Source of the DNA: Candidatus Colicola coprequi
GTDB lineage: Bacteria > Bacteroidota > Bacteroidia > Bacteroidales > Paludibacteraceae
Assembly: GCA_018065765.1 (NCBI GenBank)
Contig: JAGHSR010000116.1
Coordinates: 1-13,705, forward strand
Direction of reading: 5' to 3'
DNA length: 13,705 nucleotides
Of the stretch, positions 1 to 7,400 are shown piece by piece. The position numbers and the translations under genes are program-made. Position 1 is the first letter of the stretch. Each line of letters begins with the position of its first letter. The notes under the pieces are model-generated. The model was not told the origin of the DNA and ran no database searches. It saw only the letters and a program-made list of their open reading frames with translations.

Positions 1-1868
1 GGGTTAGGCAGCAGGTTCCAGTTAGCAGCGCCGGGTCTCTCTGCGGGGTAACCGTACTGATGGACAGGGATAGCTTTGTCGGCACGATCGCCGTTGGTTA
101 GGTCAATGTGCACCGGAAAACGCAGCGTGGCGAACCCCTGTCGTGTGCCGCTCCATTTGGGGCGTGCCGCATAGACGATGTAACCTTGGTTAGCGTTGTA
201 GGCGGCTCCAACTGCCGTGTCATCGAACTCCCGCCAACCGTCGTTGGTGTTGTAACGGGCAAGTCCATCAAAGGTATAGGACAGGAAGGAGGGTGAGGTA
301 AATCCGGTGCGGGTACGGATGTCGGCACAGGACATCGTTTGTGGGAATGCCAGCGGAAAATACTGCGCGCTATTCAGTATATAGTCGTAGTAGAGGGTGT
401 CACCGTTGTTGTTGAAGAGTGAGCCGTCTATTCGCATTTGCGGGAATCGTCCCTGAATGCCATCGGCTTGCATGGCGAGCGAAGCCACCGTGAGGGTTTT
501 GCCGGCAGGCAGAACAAAGGTAGCATTGTCCACCAGTTGCAGGTTGCGAATGGTTAGGTTATCATCGTCCTGTGTCAGTGTAGCACCGTTGGTGATGACC
601 ACATCGGACGACTCGTTCAGTGTGAGAGAGGAGGTGCTGACCGTACCTGACAGGATATAAGGAATATATGTTGTGATGGCGTCCTCAGAGCCGTTACCGT
701 CACTGACATAGATCTGCAACATCTCACCGGCATGAGCGGTGATGGACGGAATGGTGATGGTATATATACCTGTTTCGCCGGAAGGCGTCACTGTACACGC
801 TGTGCCCTCCATCCAGGCGGCTAAAGAGGCAGTTATGCCCTGATTGTTGGTCATCACCCGCACGCCCGTTGTGCTCCAGTCGAGTATTTGGATGGCAGTG
901 GATGAGAACGAACCAAGCATGAGGGGATTGGTTGTTTCGCCTTGTACAAAGGGGTTGATGGTGTCTCCGCCTTGTACGAAAGAGGAGAGGGGCATAATCA
1001 GTGGATTGGCGCTATAGGGTTGCAGTGTGCCGTTTTGGTTCCAGCCGCTGAACGAATAACCGGTATTCGGTACAGCCCTGTAGATGTACCGGCAGTTGGC
1101 TAAATCGGGTTCCCAAGAGATAGTGCCATGAGTAGCCGTAGCGTCCAGATGGGGATTGATGCCAAAGATGGCGGTCAGGGTTGTATCTTTGGCATACTCT
1201 AAATCGACCTCGCGCGGATTGGTCTTGTCGCCATCCGACCACTGCAGGAATATATATCCTGCGTTGGGTGTGGCGGTCAGTATGGAGGTGCAATTCTCGG
1301 TATTCAGAGTGTTCGCCACTGTTCCGCCTTGCAGATTTTCGGTAGAGGCAGTGACGTCAAATTCGCAGAGGGAGATGAACTGTGCCGTGAGGTTGACCAC
1401 TTGCCCCGGGTAGAGTGACTCTTCGCGGATAGCAGTAGTCACACTGTCACTCCAGCGGTCGAAGAAGTATCCCATTTTTGGATTTGCAACAAGACGGTAA
1501 ATGTGTTCACAGGTATCTATACTCACTTCGGTCGTGGTAACCGTACCCAACAAGGGGTTGTTGGTAGAGAGATTGACAGCGGTATTGTTCCACGAGTTAT
1601 GCCGGAAGATGGCATAGAAATAATGGTCATCTTTTGTCAAGTTGGCAGGATCAATGTCGCGACTTGCGGTGGCTACAGAATCCGACCATTTGTAGAAATG
1701 GTAGCCGTCTTTCGCAATGGCTTCCATGCGATAAATACCGGCACCGTCAGGATCGGTAATGGCTATGTAACCGCCTATGCTATCGGTATGGGGGTTCATC
1801 AGTTCGTATTGAGCAAAGGCTATCGGAATATAGCACAACTGCAACAGAAAGAGGATTAATCGTTTCAT
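1..1868 (-). CDS. Secreted surface protein with divergent InlB-like repeats (3' end outside window)
   Basis: Open from an ATG at 1868 to the window edge with no stop, so at least 622 residues and incomplete at the C-terminus. It begins with a clear Sec signal peptide (MKRLILFLL..IAFA, cut before Gln20). Residues ~20-290 hold four imperfect repeats of 66-78 aa, each ending in a GY-x-F-x-x-W motif; the first three read WSD, with Trp at about 61, 139 and 210, and the fourth is GWN with Trp at about 276. The first three are followed by an Arg and an A-x-F ending. This is the pattern of the divergent InlB B-repeat domain found in many Bacteroidetes cell-surface proteins. The rest is a beta-rich region ending at the edge in a WNLLPNP motif like the WNLxGNPYP motif of T9SS-exported proteins. 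A T9SS sorting domain beyond the edge is likely but not seen. It lies 22 nt downstream of the preceding gene, so it is probably co-transcribed. Role inferred: surface adhesin or structural protein. Confidence 0.85.
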   Translation of the reverse strand, partial: MKRLILFLLQLCYIPIAFAQYELMNPHTDSIGGYIAITDPDGAGIYRMEAIAKDGYHFYKWSDSVATASRDIDPANLTKDDHYFYAIFRHNSWNNTAVNLSTNNPLLGTVTTTEVSIDTCEHIYRLVANPKMGYFFDRWSDSVTTAIREESLYPGQVVNLTAQFISLCEFDVTASTENLQGGTVANTLNTENCTSILTATPNAGYIFLQWSDGDKTNPREVDLEYAKDTTLTAIFGINPHLDATATHGTISWEPDLANCRYIYRAVPNTGYSFSGWNQNGTLQPYSANPLIMPLSSFVQGGDTINPFVQGETTNPLMLGSFSSTAIQILDWSTTGVRVMTNNQGITASLAAWMEGTACTVTPSGETGIYTITIPSITAHAGEMLQIYVSDGNGSEDAITTYIPYILSGTVSTSSLTLNESSDVVITNGATLTQDDDNLTIRNLQLVDNATFVLPAGKTLTVASLAMQADGIQGRFPQMRIDGSLFNNNGDTLYYDYILNSAQYFPLAFPQTMSCADIRTRTGFTSPSFLSYTFDGLARYNTNDGWREFDDTAVGAAYNANQGYIVYAARPKWSGTRQGFATLRFPVHIDLTNGDRADKAIPVHQYGYPAERPGAANWNLLPN

Positions 1869-1890
1869 AGTAAGTTCTGTTAGGAAATTC

Positions 1891-2847
1891 TTAATAATTC
1901 TTCACCAAACGCACGGAGGCACTTCCGTAAATTCCTTTATTGTAATTAGGACTGTTTGGAAATAAAGTGGAGGAGGGGCCACAAGCAAGCGAGGGTTGAT
2001 CATTATTATTGGTTCCATAAAACACAACATCTCCAGTTACTGACCAATAAGCAGGATTCAAAGTTGTACCAACAGCACTAGCAGAACCATTACGACATCC
2101 GCACCTGGGTAAAAAGACTACTCCTTGTCGCTCCAATGCATTCCATTCAGTGAGTGTAATTTTGGCATTTTCAGCTACTAAACTTTCTTCGTAGTCGTCC
2201 GGATAAAAGAGTACACCCTCTCTTTCATTACCCGGAGTAGTCTTATCTTTCGTGTTGCCATTCAAATAAACATACACCCTCCTTGTGTATAAAGGTGTTG
2301 TCCCATCGCTTCGGTGTTTGCGATTATTAAGCAAATACTTCCACTCATCCTCAGTTAATGTACGATATGTGCCTTTCGAAATTTTCTCTTCATTATACCA
2401 TATATTACAATACACTCCCCAATCATACCCAGTATTTGCAATATTAGCTTTAAAGGCTGGGCCGTCGGGTTTGTATGAAGTGTTCGACGTTGTATATATT
2501 TGAGAAGGATCCGTGCTTTCATATCCTGTCTGACCCCATACGAGCAAATCAATCCAAACCGATTGTGTGTCACGCACGGCATTATCTGTAACGCTATTTC
2601 CGGGAGCATTGCCAATGTAGTCGTACTGATGTGCGGCAAAACGCCATGTGCCGGTAGATGCCTGGTACTGCAAGTTGCCCGGGGCAAAGAGGACTCTTGT
2701 ACCTTTAGCATCAACCGTGAACGGATGTAGTATTTTTCTAAATCTCACCGATGCAGTCGTGGTGGCGGGATAGGTACATGTTTCTTGTGCCAAAACAAAA
2801 GACACACTACTAACAAGAAGGGTTAGGAGAAGGAGATTTTTTTTCAT
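1891..2847 (-). CDS. Secreted 318-aa protein of a Bacteroidales 'GNLQYQAST' family, function unknown
   Basis: The start is the ATG at 2847 because it opens a textbook signal peptide (MKKNLLLLTLLVSS..VLA, cut before Gln21); longer in-frame starts only add hydrophilic residues that overlap the upstream gene. After the signal, residues ~51-77 carry the motif VLFAPGNLQYQAST followed by TWRFAAHQYDYIG. Next come a tryptophan- and glycine-rich region (WIDLLVWGQTGY), YRTLTEDEWKYLLNNR at ~161-176, and the terminal VRLVKNY. I recognise this layout from many Bacteroidales secreted proteins; the VRLV ending recalls the Fibrobacter succinogenes major paralogous domain and formylglycine-generating-enzyme-like folds, but no catalytic assignment is justified. 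There is no T9SS sorting domain or lipobox, so it may stay periplasmic or be released. Its first 38 nt overlap the 3' end of the upstream gene. Base composition looks somewhat more AT-rich than its neighbours, a possible sign of separate origin. Confidence 0.83.
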   Translation of the reverse strand: MKKNLLLLTLLVSSVSFVLAQETCTYPATTTASVRFRKILHPFTVDAKGTRVLFAPGNLQYQASTGTWRFAAHQYDYIGNAPGNSVTDNAVRDTQSVWIDLLVWGQTGYESTDPSQIYTTSNTSYKPDGPAFKANIANTGYDWGVYCNIWYNEEKISKGTYRTLTEDEWKYLLNNRKHRSDGTTPLYTRRVYVYLNGNTKDKTTPGNEREGVLFYPDDYEESLVAENAKITLTEWNALERQGVVFLPRCGCRNGSASAVGTTLNPAYWSVTGDVVFYGTNNNDQPSLACGPSSTLFPNSPNYNKGIYGSASVRLVKNY

Positions 2848-3316
2848 AACTATATTGGATTTTGATTGTTTCGTGGGGTAATTGATGCGAGCATGCCGGT
2901 ATGTGTTTGGTTTTGACCAGCGCATAGCCGACGGCACAGATCACCAACGGCAGCAGCGGTTGCCCAAGAGGTTGTTGGTCGGGGTTATACCCTGGATTGG
3001 CTGGATCAAAGTCGGGTTTTTCATCATCTATCATCGCGCGGCGGGGACTCGCAAAGCGGGGTTGTGTGGCGTTGTTCAACGCTTCGTCTGCCAATATACC
3101 GTTGCCCAATGCCAGAGCCGAAACCGGCACGGTGTAGGAACGCTGCTGCAAATGTGCACTTCCCGGCATATCAATCGTTGCGTTTGCAAACGGGTTAGGT
3201 AAGCCCTCCGTTCCGCTGAAAGGAGAGGTGGTAAACGTCTCACCGTACACCAACGATGCGCTCATGGCAAGCAGGAGCAGCAGGAACGAACGTGTATGTC
3301 GGTGCGGTTGTATCAT
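2810..3316 (-). CDS. 168-aa exported protein with one C-terminal hydrophobic segment, function unknown
   Basis: The ATG at 3316 overlaps the stop of the upstream beta-barrel gene as ATGA, which argues strongly for translational coupling and fixes the start; upstream in-frame starts lie inside the other gene. The protein has a signal peptide (MIQPHRHTRSFLLLLLAMSA.., cut near VYG), then a low-complexity Pro/Asn/Asp-rich stretch including DPANPGYNPDQQPLGQP (~104-120), then a hydrophobic segment LLPLVICAVGYALVK (~121-135). Short Bacteroidetes proteins with a signal peptide, a PxG-rich linker and one hydrophobic stretch of the PLGxxLxxLxxxAxGYxL type are familiar to me next to surface-protein genes, but they have no assigned function. 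Unusually, about 33 hydrophilic residues follow the hydrophobic stretch, and the end overlaps the next gene by 38 nt; part of this tail could be a recent read-through. Confidence 0.72.
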   Translation of the reverse strand: MIQPHRHTRSFLLLLLAMSASLVYGETFTTSPFSGTEGLPNPFANATIDMPGSAHLQQRSYTVPVSALALGNGILADEALNNATQPRFASPRRAMIDDEKPDFDPANPGYNPDQQPLGQPLLPLVICAVGYALVKTKHIPACSHQLPHETIKIQYSYEKKSPSPNPSC

Positions 3317-4347
3317 TTCCACCAGTGGATGTTGTAGGTCACTTTGACACCAAAATCTATGTATCCAATGCTTTTCGCGTAGGTATTGGTAGCGGACAGC
3401 ACTTTCGCTTCCGGTACCGCCGGCGAAACGACAATGCAGGACACATCGTTGGTTGATAAGGATTGGTTCAGTCCATAGTTGACATAGCCTGCCAGTCCCA
3501 AACCGGAACCGTCTGCGAAGCGGAACTCGTAACCCGTCTCGAGCGACAGCAACAGTCCCACCTTCATGGCAGACCATTTGCCGGTGATGTCCCGGTTGCT
3601 CTCGGGGATAAAACCGATGTACTTCTTGTCCACGAGGGCAGCCGTAGGGTTGTAGGTGAGGTTGTATGCCGTCACATGGGCATCGGTTAGTTCTTGAGTA
3701 TGATGACCGGCGATGGGCAGCAGCAACTTGGGTCCGGCATGCAGGAAATAGCCGTTGTCCATGGTCATGGAGTACATGAGCGGTACCTCTATCTGCACCT
3801 GTCCGATGGTCTCCTGTACCTGTTTGGCGGTGGCAACATAACGCAGCGTTCCGTATGTCACGTCGCTATCGTCAGTCCACTCGTCGTTCACGGCACCACG
3901 AAGCCCGCCGCAGGTGTAGGTTATCCCTAAACCGGTGAGGATACCGTGTTGGATAGAACCTTTGAGCCACGAATGGGTGTATTCCACACTGACTCCCGCT
4001 GCACCGTTGATGAGGGCGTCGAAGCCGTCTGCTTTCTGCATGAAAGAACCTGCTCCCCCGCGTACACCGATGGACAAGCGATGGCACTTGGTGCTAAGCG
4101 AGTCGCGGTCGTAGCCGGTGAGACTGAAGGACGCTGCGTGGGGGGCATACTGCCGGCGCCCACCCGGCTTAGTGGACACACTGTCCTGTTGGGCAATGAG
4201 TGTGGAGAGGTTAACCAGACGGTAGGTGTTGGTAGCCGGGTCGTACACCATGACTTGTGTATCTTGGTTGGTAGCGTTTTTTTGTGCAAACACACTGCCT
4301 ACACACACGAGCGCCAAAAGGACTAAAATATAATGCAACTGTTTCAT
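3313..4347 (-). CDS. Predicted outer-membrane beta-barrel protein (344 aa)
   Basis: The start is placed at the ATG at 4347 because it opens a clear signal peptide (MKQLHYILVLLALV..VFA, cut before Gln22). An in-frame ATG at 4416 would add 23 residues encoded by the heptamer repeats and bury the signal peptide. The mature part begins with a short linker (VMVYDPATNTYRLVNL), followed from ~90 by alternating hydrophobic/polar strands rich in Gly and aromatic residues (RLSIGVRGGAGSF, SVEYTHSW, GLGITYT, GYFLHAGPKLLLP, VGLLLSLETGYEFRF) and ending IDFGVKVTYNIHWWK. This is the look of a small outer-membrane barrel of the OmpA-like/PorT-like type common in Bacteroidetes. It lies between the giant T9SS substrate and a 168-aa membrane-anchored protein, with which it shares an ATGA overlap. 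An inferred role is outer-membrane anchoring or assembly partner of the neighbouring surface proteins; no specific family can be proven. Confidence 0.82.
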   Translation of the reverse strand: MKQLHYILVLLALVCVGSVFAQKNATNQDTQVMVYDPATNTYRLVNLSTLIAQQDSVSTKPGGRRQYAPHAASFSLTGYDRDSLSTKCHRLSIGVRGGAGSFMQKADGFDALINGAAGVSVEYTHSWLKGSIQHGILTGLGITYTCGGLRGAVNDEWTDDSDVTYGTLRYVATAKQVQETIGQVQIEVPLMYSMTMDNGYFLHAGPKLLLPIAGHHTQELTDAHVTAYNLTYNPTAALVDKKYIGFIPESNRDITGKWSAMKVGLLLSLETGYEFRFADGSGLGLAGYVNYGLNQSLSTNDVSCIVVSPAVPEAKVLSATNTYAKSIGYIDFGVKVTYNIHWWK

Positions 4348-4360
4348 AATCAAATTTTTT

Positions 4361-4419
4361 CTACTTTCTACTTTTGCATTTTTGCATTTTTGCATTTTGC
4401 ATTTTGCATTTTGCATTTA
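4361..4419. repeat. Heptamer repeat array A between two genes (AAATGCA type, inverted)
   Basis: On the plus strand the stretch reads ctacttt twice (4361-4374), one extra t, then gcattttt twice (8-nt variants, 4376-4391), gcatttt three times (4392-4412) and gcattta (4413-4419). In the mRNA sense this is AAATGCA repeated, which places six ATG triplets in tandem (first bases at 4416, 4409, 4402, 4395, 4387, 4379), two in each reading frame. It fills most of the gap between the 1464-aa gene stop (TAG, 4421-4423) and the beta-barrel gene start (4347). It belongs to the same family as the arrays at 9046-9185 and 10297-10359 but is in the opposite orientation. Confidence 0.9.
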
Positions 4420-4420
4420 A

Positions 4421-7400
4421 CTAATACACCGTGAAGGGCAGCGTTTGTGATTGTTCGTCGTTGGTCAACTTCATCAGATAAATACCCTGCATGAGGGATA
4501 CGTCTATCGACTGCGCTTCCAGTCCGGTGAAGGTTCGCGTAACGAGTGTTTCGCCGGTGGAGGAATAGACAGTACATGTATATACAGCCGAAGCGTCGAG
4601 GTCGATGATATGGAGAGGTTCACCCCTTGTCACGCGGTTAGGCGCCAACTTGGGTGTGCTCTGCTGGGATGTATAGAGTTTGATGACACGTGTACGGATG
4701 TATGCGCCGCAAGGTCCCTGCGACGGTTGGTCGATACGGGCGTAGTAGGAACCTGCGGGAATAACTTCGTCGTTGTAGTAGGAGTAGTATTCGACTCCGC
4801 TGACGAGGAGTTCGTCATCTTCCTCGTCCGGCAGGAGTGGGTTGTCCAGTGTTCCCTCTACGCGGAACCACTGTACATCTTTGGCTTGGAAGGAGTGTCC
4901 CTGAGCCTCGATGGAGTTACGATCGAGCAGCAGGAGTCGGTTGCCGTAGAGAGATACGAGCGGCAGGTTGTCGTAGAGGACACCGCCGTTGACGGTCAGG
5001 TGCAAGTGATAGACGCTATCGCAGCCGTGTACGCTAACCAAAGGCACCACAAAGTCGCCGGAACGGTCGTAAGTCTGCTGATGATAGTTGACAGCCTGGC
5101 AGGAAGTGATGGTGTCGTAGAGTGCATACGAGGAGCGTATAATCAGGTGTACGCGGTAGATACTGTCGCAACCGGCAAAGGTGGTGTAGGTGTCCAAGTA
5201 GTCGCCGGAAGAGGTGTATGTCTTACCCCGCCATGTATAACTGTCGCATGAGACGATGGTGTCGTTCGAGATGAACGGTTCGCCCACGGTGAGGTGGAGG
5301 ATATGGTAGGCACTGTCGCAGCCGGTGGCAGTGAAGTAGAGTGTATCGGCATAGGTGCCGGATTGTGTGAATGAACGGTTGCGCCAGCGGTATCGGGCGA
5401 GTTCGGAGGAGCAGACGGTGTCGTACTTCTCCTCCGCAATCGTAGGTTGGAGTACGGTGAGGTGGAGTGTGACGATACTGTCGCAGCCGAAGCGGTTGAT
5501 CAGTGTATCGACATAAGTGCCGGACTGCGTGAGGTTTCTGCCGTTCCATGTCATCTCACGGCACATAGTGACGGTCGAGACAGCGCGTTCGGTGGCATGC
5601 ACGGTGAGGTGCAGTGTGACGACACTGTCGCAGCCTGTTACCTGCGAGGTAAGTGTGGTGGAACGGGTGAACGAGCCCGCTGTGTTGTAGGTTGTATCGA
5701 GCCATACATAAGGCAGGTCCTGTTCGCACATCTCATAGACGGAGTCTGATGTCAGAACCGGATTAACCGTGAGGTGCAGGGTGTAGCGTATGCTGTCGCA
5801 GCCGGAGGTATAGTAGATGGTATCGCGGTAGATGCCTGCGGATTGGGGTTTGTGTCCGCGCCATGTATAGTTACTCATTTCGCTTACGCAGACGGTGTCG
5901 TACTCAACGGGGGCATCGGTAGCGGCATGTACGGTGACATGTGCCGTGACGATGCTGTCGCAGCCGGTAAGTACCGACTGATAGCGCCGTGAGTGGTCGT
6001 ACACGCCCACTGTGCGAATGATCGTATCGCCCAAAATGGCTATAGGCAGTTCCTGCTCACAGACGGTCATATCAAAATGGTGGTAAAGAGTAGGATGGAC
6101 GGTTAGGTGCAACTCATAGAAAGCGCTGTCGCAGCCCGTCTGTACATAACGTACGGTGTCGTAGAACACCCCTGATGCTTGCGGTTGTTGTCCATGCCAT
6201 GTGTAGGTCTTCAACTCCGACTGGCATATAGTGTCATACTCCACAGGCATTGTGAATCGGTCGAGCACGGTGAGGTGGAGCGTGACGATACTGTCGCAGC
6301 CGGTGAGGAGTGAGGTGTATGTTTTGGAATAAGTGTGCGTGCCTACGGTGTTGAAGACTGTATCCTTCCACACATAAGGCATTTCCCCGCGGCAGATGGT
6401 GAGTGTGTCGTGGTGGGTGAGTATGGGCAGCAGGGTCAGTTGCAAGGTGTAATAGATGCTATCAAACCCTGTTGTCAGATAGTGCAGGGTGTCCCTATAC
6501 GTTCCGGTGGTGTTGAAGTGTTTGCCTCGCCATGTGTAGGTGTTCGTATCGTTGGGGCAGATGGAGACGTTCTCAACGCGAGCATAGGTGGGGTTTTGTA
6601 TGGTGAGGTTGAGCGTGGTAATACTGTCGCAGCCGTCCGCACTGACTGCGGTATCACGATAAACGCCGGACTCGGTATAGACCTCGCCGTTCCACTTGTA
6701 CTGCTTGAAGGCAGTGACAGGAACGGTCACGCGTTGCGTTTTCAGTCCGTTGTAGTGTAGTGTGATGATGCTGTCACAGCCTGTAGTGAGCGAAGGGATG
6801 GTATCAACATGCAAGAAAGCTCCTGTTTTGTCGGTCGTCCAGGTGGTGACACCGTTGACCACCCATTCGAACGGTAGATCCTGCTCGCAGACATAGACTG
6901 TTGTGTCGCGGAAAATGGCAGGATAGACGGTGAGGTGCAGTTGGTAGTGCGCACTGTCGCAGTCGGATAAGCGGTATCTGACAGTATCGTAGTAGATGCC
7001 GGATTGTTGCAAACTCATTTGGTGCCACAGATAGGGCGCTTGTGAGGCACAAATCGTATCGTATTCGACCGGTACGCTGACCAGTCGGTTGATGGTCAGG
7101 TAGAGTGTTTTGATACTGTCACAGCCTACTGAGTTGGGCACGGTGTCGGAATAGATACCCGATTGGGTGTATAATCTGCCGTTCCACTCAACCTGCTGGC
7201 AAGCCACGATGGTATCGCGTTTGTGGTATGAGGCGAATGCGTTTAGGTGGAGGGTATAGTAGATGCTGTCGCAGCCGGATACGGCGTAGCGAATAGTATC
7301 GTAGTAGGTGCCCTCTGAAGCAAAGTGCTTGCCACGCCAAGTGAACGAGCCGAACTCGGTCGGGCACAATGTTTGATTGTCCGCCGGAGCTAAGATAGGT

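Noticed and set aside
4348..4416. Annotating the beta-barrel gene from the ATG at 4416
   Set aside because: The added 23 residues come from the repeat array and would bury a clear signal peptide; the ATG at 4347 fits better. The possibility is kept as a finding.
4451..5251. Plus-strand open frame of 266 codons opposite the giant gene
   Set aside because: It mirrors the repeat codons of the minus-strand gene, has no signal, domain or promoter, and sits wholly inside a convincing gene. Other plus-strand frames in the window fail in the same way.
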